A stretch of DNA of 64,000 bases from Rhodospira trueperi. GTDB lineage: Bacteria; Pseudomonadota; Alphaproteobacteria; Rhodospirillales; Rhodospirillaceae. The notes below the pieces were generated by a model that had not been told where the DNA came from, did not search any database, and worked only from the letters and a program-made list of their open reading frames with translations. The position numbers were made by a program, and so were the translations under genes. Shown piece after piece: positions 41,867-53,183 of this stretch (the first letter of the stretch is position 1; every line of letters starts with the position of its first letter). The stretch lies in assembly GCF_900101965.1 (NCBI RefSeq), contig NZ_FNAP01000005.1:203683-267682 (forward strand), given 5' to 3'.

Positions 41867-42736
41867 ATGAACGCCGACCCGAATACCCCCTTTATCCTGA
41901 CCATTCAATGTCCCGACGGTCTGGGCGTCCAGGCGGCGGTCATGGGCTTCCTCGCCGGCCATCAGGCGTTCATCACCGAATCCCACAGTTACGGTGACCC
42001 GCTGACGGGCCGGTTCTTCATGCGGGTGGTGTTCCGCGCCGGGCATCCCAACATGCCCGATCTGGAGACCCTGCGGATGCACTTCCAGACGGTGGCCACC
42101 AACTTCGGCATGGACTGGGGCCTGCACGACGCCACCGACCCGCCCCGCGTGCTGATCGCGGTGTCCCGCTTCGGCCACTGCATGAACGACCTGCTGCATC
42201 GCTGGCAATCAGGGCAGCTGCAGATCCGCATCCCGGCCATCGTCTCCAACCACACCGAGTTGCGCGGCTTCGCCGAGTGGCACGGGATTCCGTATCACCA
42301 CCTGCCGGTCACGCCGGACACCAAGCCCGAGCAGGAACGGCACATCCTCGATCTGATGGACAAGCACGAGATCGATCTGGTCGTGCTCGCCCGATACATG
42401 CAGGTGCTGTCGCCGGAGATGAGCGCCGCCCTGAGCGGGCGCTGCATCAATATTCACCACTCCTTCCTGCCCAGCTTCAAGGGCGCCCGGCCTTACCAGC
42501 AGGCTCACGCCCGGGGCGTGAAGCTGATCGGGGCGACCGCGCATTATGTGACCGCGAACCTGGACGAGGGGCCGATCGTCGAGCAGGAAGTGGTGCGGGT
42601 GGACCACACTCACACCGGCGAGGAACTGGTGCGCATGGGCCGCGACGTGGAGACCGTCGTGCTGGCCCGGGCCGTGCGCTGGCACTGCGAGCGCCGGGTG
42701 TTCATGAATGACCACAAGACGGTGGTGTTCAAGTAA
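41867..42736 (+). CDS. purU: Formyltetrahydrofolate deformylase
   Basis: Enzyme of 289 residues that hydrolyses 10-formyl-THF to formate and THF. An N-terminal ACT domain ([20 protein letters not shown]) is followed by the formyltransferase-like catalytic domain: [102 protein letters not shown] (active-site Asn, His and Asp). The ATG at 41867 matches family length. It is divergent from folD with 146 bases between. Confidence 0.96.
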   Translation: MNADPNTPFILTIQCPDGLGVQAAVMGFLAGHQAFITESHSYGDPLTGRFFMRVVFRAGHPNMPDLETLRMHFQTVATNFGMDWGLHDATDPPRVLIAVSRFGHCMNDLLHRWQSGQLQIRIPAIVSNHTELRGFAEWHGIPYHHLPVTPDTKPEQERHILDLMDKHEIDLVVLARYMQVLSPEMSAALSGRCINIHHSFLPSFKGARPYQQAHARGVKLIGATAHYVTANLDEGPIVEQEVVRVDHTHTGEELVRMGRDVETVVLARAVRWHCERRVFMNDHKTVVFK

Positions 42737-42930
42737 CGCCGGTCCCAGCGGGCGGAGCGCCCGGTTTCGCGCGGCGTCGCCCATTCTGCCCAATCATTGT
42801 GCAGTCCGGTCCAGTGTCGCCCACATTTTTATCATGGATTGCCGATTGTGGAACGGGTCTCCCCGGAGCCGTTTCCGGTGAGGTCCTGTATTCTATTGAG
42901 TCTCATGGATATTTCTCCGGTCAACGCGAG

Positions 42931-42947
42931 TTGGCACGGCACTTGAA
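42931..42947 (+). promoter_or_regulatory. Sigma-54 promoter of glnK-amtB
   Basis: TTGGCACGGCACTTGAA matches the -24/-12 consensus (YTGGCACG-N4-TTGCW), with A for C at one position of the -12 element. It lies about 93 bases upstream of glnK in a 303-base gap after purU. NtrC control under nitrogen limitation is expected; I see no clear NtrC site. The rest of the gap shows only a short GC hairpin after purU at 42750-42762. Confidence 0.85.
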
Positions 42948-43024
42948 CAGCATAGCCCACGACGCCAAACCGCCCCGATCCCGTGACGGGCGGGGACCCG
43001 GGCGGCGCGACACCAGACGTTTGA

Positions 43025-43378
<354 letters not shown>

Positions 43379-43387
43379 GAGGACCGC

Positions 43388-44752
<1,365 letters not shown>

Positions 44753-44866
44753 GCGCACCCGAGACCGGTGGTCCGGCTTGCCCTCGACCCGGGCCGGCCG
44801 GGCCGCCACACCCGCACCTGGAGCGGGTTGCGACCCTCTCCAGGCGCGCGTTCCTTCCTCCGCTTG

Positions 44867-44897
44867 CCCCGGGGCCGTGTGCCCCGGGGTCTTTTTT
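44867..44897 (+). terminator. Intrinsic terminator after glnK-amtB
   Basis: A nine-base-pair all-GC stem (CCCCGGGGC with GCCCCGGGG) and five-base loop are followed by TCTTTTTT. Confidence 0.93.
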
Positions 44898-45004
44898 GAA
44901 CAGGCGTTGCGTGCGCGACATTGCACCACGCCAAAAGTCATAAGGGCACTCTTTGGAAGCACATACCTGCGAGTGCCTTCCTGACGTCAGTCTCTGGTGC
45001 TATA

Positions 45005-45032
45005 TTGAAACGTAATCGAGCATACGCATAAG
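45005..45032 (+). promoter_or_regulatory. Candidate sigma-70-type promoter
   Basis: TTGAAA at 45005-45010 and CATAAG at 45027-45032, 16 bases apart, in an AT-rich island after the amtB terminator and about 35 bases before the next ATG. Confidence 0.4.
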
Positions 45033-45067
45033 ATTCAACATTTCACTTGTTCAACAAGGTTTTGTCA

Positions 45068-45400
45068 ATGCGGCCAACAACCAAGGACACCGGTCACGCG
45101 GCGTTGTTGTGGATTTTGTTCGAGAGCAGAGATCGCTACCGACTGGAACCCGATGTTCATCAGCGCATCCTCGGCACAATTCTGAGCCTTCCAGACGGGA
45201 TGGCAACAAAACGGAAGCTGCAGAAGACCATCCGGGTTGCCTGCGATGAACTCTACCGCGACCAGACGAACCTCGCGCTGATGGATCTGGTGGACCGGTA
45301 CCGGTCTTTTCAGGCCACCATGGTCCGGTCCACGGAGCCCTGCATGCCTCCGGCCATGGGGCGGTGGGCCCCGATGTCTCTGGTGTGGCCGGCCGGATAG
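45068..45400 (+). CDS. Hypothetical protein, 110 residues
   Basis: I do not recognise this protein. It has no signal peptide or membrane helix. The first 80 residues look helical and well mixed (LLWILFESRDRYRLEPDVHQRILGTILSLPDG, then RVACDELYRDQTNLALMDLVDRY), consistent with a small globular domain; the last 30 residues are Pro/Trp/Met-rich and less protein-like. A TTG 21 bases upstream is another start. It lies alone between the amtB terminator and lptD, with a plausible promoter, in an AT-richer setting. A real gene is likely but not proven. Confidence 0.5.
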   Translation: MRPTTKDTGHAALLWILFESRDRYRLEPDVHQRILGTILSLPDGMATKRKLQKTIRVACDELYRDQTNLALMDLVDRYRSFQATMVRSTEPCMPPAMGRWAPMSLVWPAG

Positions 45401-45523
45401 CCCGCCAATCGCGCCCCTTGTCGATCCGCACCGGCCGACCCGCCATGTCCCCGCGAAAAGTCTTGGGCCGGGCGGGGGGTTCGCGCCTATACTCCCGGCC
45501 ATCAAGGTGACGACTCAGGGAGC

Positions 45524-48154
45524 GTGGTCGGCGTGGTGCGAGGAGGAGACGGACCCCAGTTGCCGGGACGGCTGGCGTTGGCCCTGATGGCGACCCTGCT
45601 GGTCGTCCCTCCGACGCCCGGTTCGGCCGACGTTCTCAGTGCCCGGGATCTGGCGGGCACCGGAGACGGCTTTCGCGATTTCGATCTCGGCAGAGACAGC
45701 GCACCGGCGATAGGCCCCACCAGTGGCGGGATCTTGGGTGGACTGGCGCCGCCGTCGGGCAACGCTCCCGACATCCGCCTCAACCCGGTCCCTGAGGCCC
45801 CCGGCGTGACCGGAACCCTGCCCAACACACCCCGTCTGCAGCCGGTGACACCCATCGCCGTGCCAACGCCCCGCCTGCGACCGGTCCCGGACTCCCTGCC
45901 AGCCCTGAACGCACGCTCCGCCGCGCCACCGTCCGTCCCTGCGGGAACCGGGTCTCCGTTGAGCGGGCCTGCGCCCGTGTCCGCACCGTCGACCACGCCA
46001 TCGTCACCCCCTGAGGCCACCACGGCGGATCAGCCCGAGCCGACCCTGATCCGCGCTGATGAGCTGCGCTACGATCGCGACATCAATCTGTACCGGGCGC
46101 GCGGCAACGTGGAGTTGACCAGTGATGGCCGTGTCGTCATGGCTGATACGGTGTCTTACAACGAAAAAACCGACATACTGACCGCGAATGGAAACGTGCG
46201 GGTCGTCGAAACGGACGGCACCGTTTACTTCGCGAACTATATCGAATTGTCGGCTGATTTCAAGGACGGCTTCGTGCGCGACATGTCGGTTCTGCTGGCG
46301 GATCGCTCGCGCATCGCGGCCGTCCATGCGACACGAACCGCCGGCGAACGTAAGGATTTCTGGAGAGGCGTCTACACGGCGTGTGATACCTGCCCGACTG
46401 CGGAGGGATCGCCCTGGCCGACCCTGAGCGGCAACCGGGCCGGCACCCGAGAGCGCCAACGCCCGACCTGGCAGATCCGGGCCGCCCACGTCACGCATGA
46501 CGAGGTGGCCCGGGATCTCATCTACCGTGACGCCACGTTGGAACTGTTCGGCATTCCTGTCGCTTACACCCCCTATCTGACCCAACCCGATCCCACGGTG
46601 TATCGCCGCAGCGGTGTGCTCATGCCGACATGGGGCATGAATGGCTCCGGAGACCAGAATCAGACCGCGACCATGGGGTACTGGGTTGAGATCCCGTACT
46701 ACATGGTCATCGACGATCAACAGGATGCCACCATCCGCGTCCGCGGCATGTCCGAGGAAGCGTGGCTGCTCGACCCCGAATACCGGCTTCGCTTTGCCGA
46801 GGGTGAGTTGGCGGTGCGCGGCAGCCTGACCGACGACAGCCGGGAAGGTCTCTCCGGCCACCTGGAGAGCCGCGGGCGCTGGCATATCAACGATGTCTGG
46901 CGGGCGGGGTTCGACAGCGAGATCGCCAGCCATGACGGCTACCTGGACAAGTACGGATACTCCGAGCCCAATTGGCTGACCAACCACGGTTGGGTGGAGG
47001 CCTTCTCGGACCGAAGCTATGCGTCCGTGGAGGCGTTTGCATATGATAGAACTGCGGTTGGCTTCAGCGACCGCGCCAATCCGGTCGTGCTGCCGCTTGC
47101 CACCTACGACTACATCAGCGAGCCCGTGTTTTTGGGCGGTCATGCCGTTCTGAACGGCGGCGTTCAGCACATCGACCGTGAGACCGGCGCAAGAAGTGCT
47201 CGCATGTCCGGTTCCCTGGGTTGGACACGCCCCGGGACCCTGGACTGGGGCCTCGCTTATGACCTGGATGCCCGCGTCAATGCAGACGTTTACCTGATTG
47301 AGGGCGCCAATACCGTCGCCGGCGTTCCCGGGTCCGGCTTTGACGGAACCCTGTCCCGGGCCTATCCCTCGGCCCGGGTCCGGGCGCGCTATCCGATGGT
47401 CCGCGTCGCGACCAGCCATAGACAGGTTCTGGAGCCGTTCGTCACCGTGGCGTTGTCGCCGCCGCACCTGAACAGCCGTCATATCCCCAATGAGGACAGT
47501 CAAGACCCGCAGTTGAACCACGCGAACCTGCTGACAGGCGACCGCACGGCGGGTCGTGATCGGGTGGACGACGGCGTTTCCGTGAACTACGGCGTGCAGT
47601 GGACCTATATCGAACCCGACGGAGGCAAGATCAGCGCCAGCGTGGGGCAGGCTTGGCGACCCTACGGATCGGACTTCTTCCCCTCCAGCGCCGGTTATGG
47701 CGAGGGGCTGTCGGACATCGTGGGCAACATCAACTTTCGGCCGAACCCGTACATCGACCTTTACTACAATTACCGTCTGGACACGAAGGACCTGATGCCC
47801 AACAGGTCCATGCTCGGGTTCAGTCTGGGCCCACCGATTTTACGCCTGACCGGTACCTACCTCGCGGTCGGGAATGCGGAAGCGGGAACCGGCCAGGGCC
47901 TGGACGACCGCGAGGAACTGACCCTGCGTGCAAGCACGGCTTTCAGCCGGTATTGGAACGCCTATGTCGGCGGTCGCTATAACATTGCGACCACCCGCAT
48001 GGTGAGTACATCAAGCGGAGTGTCGTATAATGACGAGTGCCTTACGGTCGGGCTGGCATACACCGAATCGTACAACGGGGTAGGCAGCGACGACGATGAG
48101 ACCAGTCTCGTCCTACAAGTGCTCCTCAAGACCCTGGGCGAGATCAGATACTAG
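45524..48154 (+). CDS. lptD: LPS-assembly outer-membrane protein LptD
   Basis: Outer-membrane beta barrel of 876 residues that inserts lipopolysaccharide into the outer leaflet with LptE. A signal peptide (LALALMATLLVVPPTPGSA) is followed by a proline-rich linker (to about residue 165), the OstA/LptA-like jellyroll (TLIRADELRYDRDINLYRARGNVELTSDGRVVMADTVSY) and a long barrel with aromatic-ended strands. The frame starts GTG at 45524; a TTG at 45560 follows an AGGAGGAG site and gives a better signal peptide start. It heads lptD-surA-pdxA-rsmA; SurA is the chaperone that helps LptD fold. Confidence 0.93.
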   Translation: MVGVVRGGDGPQLPGRLALALMATLLVVPPTPGSADVLSARDLAGTGDGFRDFDLGRDSAPAIGPTSGGILGGLAPPSGNAPDIRLNPVPEAPGVTGTLPNTPRLQPVTPIAVPTPRLRPVPDSLPALNARSAAPPSVPAGTGSPLSGPAPVSAPSTTPSSPPEATTADQPEPTLIRADELRYDRDINLYRARGNVELTSDGRVVMADTVSYNEKTDILTANGNVRVVETDGTVYFANYIELSADFKDGFVRDMSVLLADRSRIAAVHATRTAGERKDFWRGVYTACDTCPTAEGSPWPTLSGNRAGTRERQRPTWQIRAAHVTHDEVARDLIYRDATLELFGIPVAYTPYLTQPDPTVYRRSGVLMPTWGMNGSGDQNQTATMGYWVEIPYYMVIDDQQDATIRVRGMSEEAWLLDPEYRLRFAEGELAVRGSLTDDSREGLSGHLESRGRWHINDVWRAGFDSEIASHDGYLDKYGYSEPNWLTNHGWVEAFSDRSYASVEAFAYDRTAVGFSDRANPVVLPLATYDYISEPVFLGGHAVLNGGVQHIDRETGARSARMSGSLGWTRPGTLDWGLAYDLDARVNADVYLIEGANTVAGVPGSGFDGTLSRAYPSARVRARYPMVRVATSHRQVLEPFVTVALSPPHLNSRHIPNEDSQDPQLNHANLLTGDRTAGRDRVDDGVSVNYGVQWTYIEPDGGKISASVGQAWRPYGSDFFPSSAGYGEGLSDIVGNINFRPNPYIDLYYNYRLDTKDLMPNRSMLGFSLGPPILRLTGTYLAVGNAEAGTGQGLDDREELTLRASTAFSRYWNAYVGGRYNIATTRMVSTSSGVSYNDECLTVGLAYTESYNGVGSDDDETSLVLQVLLKTLGEIRY

Positions 48155-48174
48155 CACCGAGGAGAAACGCCCCG

Positions 48175-49497
48175 ATGCGTTTGCTTGAAGCGTTTACCAC
48201 GACCGGTCCAATCCGGAAAATCCGCGTGCCTCTTCTTGCCGCCATGGCTGCGGCGCTGTTTTTTGTCGGCCCGGGATCGGTTGATGGCGCGCGCGCCCAA
48301 CCTTCCGCCGACATGGTGCTGCGTATCGCGGCCGTGGTGAACGATGACATCATCTCGGTCTATGACATTGAGGCCCGCACCGATCTCCTGGTGGCCTCCT
48401 CAGGCATGCCGAACACGCCCGAGATGCGCGGCCGCATCCGTGATCAGGTGCTGCGTGCCCTGATCGATGAGACCCTGAAACTCCAGGAGGCCGAACGGCT
48501 TGAACTGGGCGTGACGGATGAGGAACTGGCGCGGGCCGTGCGTCAGGTCGAGCAGCAGAATCGCATCCCGCCGGGTGGGTTCGAAGATTTCATCCAAGCC
48601 ACCGGCGTGGACCGCGAGACAACCATGCGCCAGATCCGCGCCGAAGTCGCCTGGATCAAGAGTATCCGCGTTCTGTTTGCCGGTGAGGTGAACATCACCG
48701 AGGAACAGGTCGACATCGTCGTGAACCGCCTTCAGGCGGCACGCGGCAAGCCCGAACACCTCGTCAACGAAATTTACCTGCCCGTGGACAATCCGTCCGA
48801 AGAGGGGCGGGTCCTGGAAAACGCACAACGCCTCCTCGCCGAACTGCGGGCCGGCGCATCCTTCGCACCCCTGGCCCGGCAGTTCTCGCAAAGCCCATCG
48901 GCAGCCAAGGGCGGACGGCTTGGATGGGTGCGTCAGGGGGAGTTGGAGACCACCCTGGAGCAGGCCCTTCAGGCCATGCCGGAAGGCGCCATTTCCGAAC
49001 CGATCCGCACCGTGGGAGGCTTCCATATCCTCCAATTGGTGGATCGCCGGTTGACGGCCGAGCCCGATCCCGACAAGGCCCGCCTGAGCATCAGCCAGCT
49101 TGCCCTGCCTTCATCCGGGCCGAAGGCTCTTTCCAGCGCAACGCGGGAGGAGGTCAAGACCGTGGTGCGTCAGAACGTGCAGACGTGTGAGGACCTGAAC
49201 GCGTTGGCCGAGGAAATGGACGTTCCCAACTCTGGCGCCGTCGGATCGGTGCCAGTGTCGAGCCTGCGGGGACCGATGCGCGATGTCCTCCTCGGGCTTG
49301 GCGAAAATCAGGTGTCGGAACCGCTGCGCACGCCGAACGGAGAGTTGATCCTCATGGTATGCAAACGCGAAGTGCCGGGCGGCATGCCGACGCGTGAGGA
49401 CATCCGTGAGCAACTCCGACAGGAACGCCTTGAAGCCCTTGCCAACGGGCATCTACGCACTCTGCGCCAACAGGCGCTGATCGATATCCGTATTTGA
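48175..49497 (+). CDS. surA: Periplasmic chaperone and peptidyl-prolyl isomerase SurA
   Basis: Protein of 440 residues that escorts outer-membrane proteins, including LptD. A signal peptide (VPLLAAMAAALFFVGPGSVDGARA) precedes the SurA N-terminal domain, RIAAVVNDDIISVYDIEARTDLLV and IRDQVLRALIDETLKLQEAERL. The first parvulin domain covers about 190-290 (EIYLPVDNPSE, QFSQSPSAAKGGRLGWVRQGELE, IRTVGGFHILQLVDRR). A second, more divergent parvulin-like region follows to about residue 405. It is 20 bases after lptD and followed closely by pdxA. Confidence 0.94.
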   Translation: MRLLEAFTTTGPIRKIRVPLLAAMAAALFFVGPGSVDGARAQPSADMVLRIAAVVNDDIISVYDIEARTDLLVASSGMPNTPEMRGRIRDQVLRALIDETLKLQEAERLELGVTDEELARAVRQVEQQNRIPPGGFEDFIQATGVDRETTMRQIRAEVAWIKSIRVLFAGEVNITEEQVDIVVNRLQAARGKPEHLVNEIYLPVDNPSEEGRVLENAQRLLAELRAGASFAPLARQFSQSPSAAKGGRLGWVRQGELETTLEQALQAMPEGAISEPIRTVGGFHILQLVDRRLTAEPDPDKARLSISQLALPSSGPKALSSATREEVKTVVRQNVQTCEDLNALAEEMDVPNSGAVGSVPVSSLRGPMRDVLLGLGENQVSEPLRTPNGELILMVCKREVPGGMPTREDIREQLRQERLEALANGHLRTLRQQALIDIRI

Positions 49498-49509
49498 GCC
49501 GCCCACCTG

Positions 49510-50553
49510 ATGTCTCGGCCTTTCGCCCCCGCGCCGACCGGCGGCGCTCCGCCCCTCGCCCTGACCATGGGAGAACCGGCCGGCATCGGCGCCGAGATCG
49601 CGCTCGCCGCGTGGCGTCGACGGCTGGAGCCTGCGGTGCCGCCGTTCGTATTGCTGGATGATGCCGACCGGGTCGAGGCGTTGGCGGCCGACCTGGGCTG
49701 GACCGTTCCTATCGCGCGCGTTGAACGATCCTCCCAGGCCCCCGACCGATTTGCGGACGCCCTGCCGGTTCTGCACCGACCGCTGCCCTCGCGGGTCCGC
49801 CCGGGACATCCCGACCCCGTCAACGCCGGAGCCGTGCGCGACGCCATCGCCGAGGCCGTGGCACTCGTCACGGGCGGGGATTGCGCCGCCGTCGTGACCA
49901 ACCCGATCAACAAGGGCGTGCTGCAAGGCGCCGGCTTTCCCTTTCCGGGGCATACCGAGTTTCTGGCCGATCTGGCGGGAGAGGGCTTACCGGCGGTCAT
50001 GATGCTGGCCTGCGATGCCCTGCGGGTTGTCCCGGTCACCATCCACATTCCGCTGGCCCGGGTGCCGTCCGCGCTGACCACCGAGGCCATCGCTACCGCC
50101 GGCCGGATCACGGCGCGGGCGCTGGCCCGGGATTTCGGGATCGCGGCGCCGCGTCTCGCGGTGGCCGCCCTAAACCCGCACGCCGGGGAGCACGGGCGCA
50201 TGGGGGACGAGGAAGGCCGCGTCATTCAGCCGGCGGTCGATGTCCTCCGGGCCGAGGGCGTCACCGTGTCGGACCCGGCCCCGGCGGACACGCTGTTTCA
50301 TGCCGGCGCCCGCGCCCGATACGACGCCGTTTTGTGCATGTACCACGATCAGGCGCTGATCCCGCTGAAGACCATCGACTTCGCCGGCGGCGTGAACGTC
50401 ACGCTGGGCCTGCCCTTCGTGCGCACGTCGCCCGACCACGGCACCGCGTTCGACATCGCCGGGCAGGGCAGGGCCGACCCGACCAGCCTGATCGCCGCCC
50501 TGCGCATGGCCGCCGAGATGGCCGCCCGCCGCGCCGCCACCGCCCCGCCATGA
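49510..50553 (+). CDS. pdxA: 4-hydroxythreonine-4-phosphate dehydrogenase
   Basis: NAD-dependent enzyme of 347 residues in the DXP-dependent pyridoxal phosphate pathway. It opens PLALTMGEPAGIGAEIALAAW, has TNPINKGVLQGAGFPFPGHTEFLA, the metal-binding LNPHAGEHGRMGDEE and MYHDQALIPLKTIDFAGGVNVTLGLPFVRTSPDHGTAFDIAGQG, the complete PdxA signature. It ends with a four-base overlap (ATGA) with rsmA, the common alphaproteobacterial and enterobacterial order surA-pdxA-rsmA. Confidence 0.96.
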   Translation: MSRPFAPAPTGGAPPLALTMGEPAGIGAEIALAAWRRRLEPAVPPFVLLDDADRVEALAADLGWTVPIARVERSSQAPDRFADALPVLHRPLPSRVRPGHPDPVNAGAVRDAIAEAVALVTGGDCAAVVTNPINKGVLQGAGFPFPGHTEFLADLAGEGLPAVMMLACDALRVVPVTIHIPLARVPSALTTEAIATAGRITARALARDFGIAAPRLAVAALNPHAGEHGRMGDEEGRVIQPAVDVLRAEGVTVSDPAPADTLFHAGARARYDAVLCMYHDQALIPLKTIDFAGGVNVTLGLPFVRTSPDHGTAFDIAGQGRADPTSLIAALRMAAEMAARRAATAPP

Positions 50554-51383
50554 CCGAACCCACGTCCCTCCCGGACCTGCCGCCGCTACGCGAGGTGATC
50601 GCCCGCCACGGCCTCGACGCCCGCAAGGCGTTAGGGCAGCACTTCCTGTTCGACCTGAACCTGACCCGGCGCATCGCCCGCGCCGCCGGCGACCTCACCA
50701 CAGGCACGGTGATCGAAGTCGGCCCCGGCCCGGGCGGGCTGACACGGGCGCTGCTGGAACAGGGCGCGCATGTCATCGCCATCGAGAAGGACAGCCGCTG
50801 CGTCGCCGCGCTGGAAGAGTTGGGCGCCGCCTTTCCCGGCCAGTTGTCCGTCATTGAGGGCGACGCCTTGAAGCAGGACATGGCCAGCCTGGGCGAGCGG
50901 CCACGCCGGGTGGTGGCCAACCTGCCCTACAACGTCTCCACCGGCCTGCTGATCCAGTGGCTGCACACCATTCAGGCGTTCGATGTCCTGGTGCTGATGT
51001 TCCAAAAGGAAGTGGCGGATCGGCTGTGGGCGCGCCCCGGTCTGCGGGGATACAGCCGCCTGTCGGTCATCACCCAATGGCTGTGCGAGGTCAAACCGCT
51101 GTTTGACGTCAACCCGCGCGCCTTCACGCCGCCGCCGAAGGTGAACTCGGCCGTCGTGCGCCTCACACCCCGACCCGAGCCGTTGCTGGACGTACCCATC
51201 GGCGCCGTCGAGCGCGTCACCGCCACCCTGTTCGGTCAGCGCCGAAAGATGGTGCGCGCCCCCCTGAAGGCGCTGGGCGATCCCGAGACGATCTGCGCTG
51301 CCTGCGGCATCGATCCGACCCACCGCGCCGAGCAGTTGCCGGTCGAGGCGATCCTGAGGGTGGCTCGGCATGTGAGCGGGTGA
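50550..51383 (+). CDS. rsmA: 16S rRNA adenine-N6,N6-dimethyltransferase
   Basis: Methyltransferase of 277 residues (KsgA) that dimethylates A1518 and A1519 of 16S rRNA during 30S maturation. The SAM motif VIEVGPGPGGLTRALLEQGAHVIAIEKD, the catalytic motif IV VVANLPYNVSTGLL, and LMFQKEVADRL followed by YSRLSVITQW and PPPKVNSAVVRLTP are typical. KALGQHFLFDLNLTRRI is the conserved N-terminus. It starts inside the end of pdxA and converges on gmk. Confidence 0.96.
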   Translation: MTEPTSLPDLPPLREVIARHGLDARKALGQHFLFDLNLTRRIARAAGDLTTGTVIEVGPGPGGLTRALLEQGAHVIAIEKDSRCVAALEELGAAFPGQLSVIEGDALKQDMASLGERPRRVVANLPYNVSTGLLIQWLHTIQAFDVLVLMFQKEVADRLWARPGLRGYSRLSVITQWLCEVKPLFDVNPRAFTPPPKVNSAVVRLTPRPEPLLDVPIGAVERVTATLFGQRRKMVRAPLKALGDPETICAACGIDPTHRAEQLPVEAILRVARHVSG

Positions 51384-51391
51384 GGGGCGGG

Positions 51392-52069
51392 TTACTCCTC
51401 CCCCCGCATGGCGTTGACGAAATCGACCATGCCGAGTTGCCGTCGGCGCCGTAGCCGCTCGGCGGTCAGGATGGAACGGACCCTGGCAATGGCCACGTCC
51501 AAGTCGGTGTTGACGACGATGTAGTCGTACTCGGCCCAGTGGCTCATTTCGTCGGCGGCCTTGGCCATGCGCCGTTGCACCACGTCGTCCGGGTCCTGGG
51601 CGCGGGTGCGCAACCGGCGCTCCAGTTCCTCCGTCGAGGGCGGCAGGATGAACACCCGCACCAGATCCTGCGGCACCTTGTCCGTCAGTTGCTGCGTGCC
51701 CTGCCAGTCGATGTCGAATAGCACGTCCCGTCCGGCGCTCAGTTCGTCTTCGACCTGTTGGCGGGGCGTTCCGTAAAAGTTGTCGAAAACGCGGGCATGT
51801 TCCAAGAGTTCGTCGCCCTCCACCATCTTCCGATAGCGCTCAAGGGAGACGAAATGGTAGTCGCGCCCGTCCACCTCACCGGCGCGGGGTGGGCGCGTGG
51901 TCACGGACACCGACAACCGCAAGGCCGGGTCCTCGGCCAACAGCGCCCGGCAGATGGTGGACTTGCCGGCGCCCGACGGCGAGGACAGGACCAGCATCAC
52001 GCCGCGCCGATGGATCGGCCGGCCGGTGTGATCGACATTCAGGGCATGAAGGGTGACGGCGTCGGTCAT
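51392..52069 (-). CDS. gmk: Guanylate kinase
   Basis: Nucleotide kinase of 225 residues that phosphorylates GMP to GDP. The P-loop LVLSSPSGAGKSTICRALL begins at about residue 25, followed by SVSVTTRPPRAGEVDGRDYHFV, EHARVFDNFYGTPRQ and DVLFDIDWQGTQQL, all GMP-binding or catalytic segments. About 20 extra N-terminal residues precede the P-loop. It begins five bases after yicC on the same strand, the conserved yicC-gmk pair, and converges on rsmA with eight bases between. Confidence 0.95.
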   Translation of the reverse strand: MTDAVTLHALNVDHTGRPIHRRGVMLVLSSPSGAGKSTICRALLAEDPALRLSVSVTTRPPRAGEVDGRDYHFVSLERYRKMVEGDELLEHARVFDNFYGTPRQQVEDELSAGRDVLFDIDWQGTQQLTDKVPQDLVRVFILPPSTEELERRLRTRAQDPDDVVQRRMAKAADEMSHWAEYDYIVVNTDLDVAIARVRSILTAERLRRRRQLGMVDFVNAMRGEE

Positions 52070-52074
52070 GGGGG

Positions 52075-52998
52075 CTACTCGATGTTCTGGACCTGCTCGC
52101 GCAACTGGTCGATGGTCGCCTTCAACTCCAGGCCGATGGCGGTCATGTCGGTATCGGCCGCCTTGGAACACAGGGTGTTGGCCTCGCGGTTGAATTCCTG
52201 GCACAGGAAGTCCAGTCGGCGGCCCGCCGCCCCGGCGCCGTCCAGAAGATCGTGAGCCGCCCGGACGTGGACGGCCAGACGGTCCAGTTCCTCGCGCACG
52301 TCGGCTTTGGTGGCCAGAACGGCGGCCTCCTGCACCAACCGCTCTTCGAAGGCCGCGCCGGGCTGGCTCGGCCATGCCTCCAGCAACGCTTCGACCTGAC
52401 CGCGCAGGCGCGCGCGCAGCGCCTCCGGCTGCGCCGACGCCAGCGACGCCGCCTGCCCCCGCAGGTCATCGATGCGCGTCAGAAGCGAGCGCAGCACCGG
52501 ATCGAGCCGTGCGCCCTCCGCCGCCCGCGCCGCCACCAACCCCGCCAGCGCCTCCTCCAGGCCGCGCAACAGAACGGCGTCCCGCTCGGCGCGCAGGGCC
52601 TCTGCGTCCGGCCCGACGGGCGCCCGATCCCCGGTTTCGAGAACACCGCGCAATGCCAACAGGCCATCGATCCTGGCCGGGGCGAGGCCGGGCCAGTGCG
52701 CGGTCATGTCGCTGGCCATGCTGGCCAGCATGTCGAGGTATTCGCGATTGACCGTCGGCGCCGATGCCTCGCGCGAGGCCTCCAGCGCCAGCCCCAGCGT
52801 CACGTTTCCGCGCGTCAGCACCCGGCCGGCCATCGCCCGCGCTGGTCCGTCCAGCGAGTCGCACCCTTGAGGCAGACGGACTCGCAGGTCGAGCCCACGC
52901 CCGTTGACGGCGCGCAGTTCCCACGTCCACGTTCCCCCCAGCGGCCCCTCGATATATCCCTGTGCCCGGGCGAACCCGGTCATGCTGGCGATGCTCAC
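52075..52998 (-). CDS. yicC: YicC-family endoribonuclease
   Basis: Protein of 307 residues. SIASMTGFARAQGY is the conserved N-terminus, ELRAVNGRGLDLRVRLP follows, and the C-terminal DUF1732 region has LVQEAAVLATKADVREELDRLAVHVRAAHDLLDG, RRLDFLCQEFNREANTLCSKAADTDMTAIGLELKATIDQLREQVQNIE. YicC homologues have been shown to be RNases acting on small RNAs in E. coli. The start is GTG at 52998 with GAGGAG six bases upstream. It is coupled to gmk. Confidence 0.93.
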   Translation of the reverse strand: MSIASMTGFARAQGYIEGPLGGTWTWELRAVNGRGLDLRVRLPQGCDSLDGPARAMAGRVLTRGNVTLGLALEASREASAPTVNREYLDMLASMASDMTAHWPGLAPARIDGLLALRGVLETGDRAPVGPDAEALRAERDAVLLRGLEEALAGLVAARAAEGARLDPVLRSLLTRIDDLRGQAASLASAQPEALRARLRGQVEALLEAWPSQPGAAFEERLVQEAAVLATKADVREELDRLAVHVRAAHDLLDGAGAAGRRLDFLCQEFNREANTLCSKAADTDMTAIGLELKATIDQLREQVQNIE

Positions 52999-53183
52999 GC
53001 GCGACTCCTCGCTTCCGACACGGCCGGCACGGCCGATGCGTGTTATAGCCAGCCGGCCCCGAGGGGAGCAACCGTGCCCTGAGAGCTTTGGCGGAGATCG
53101 ATCCGATCCGAAACACGGCTTGCGCCCGCTCCGCCCAGGTCCCAGGTTTGCAGCGCGTTGTCCCTTTCTCGGAGAGTCTCCGC

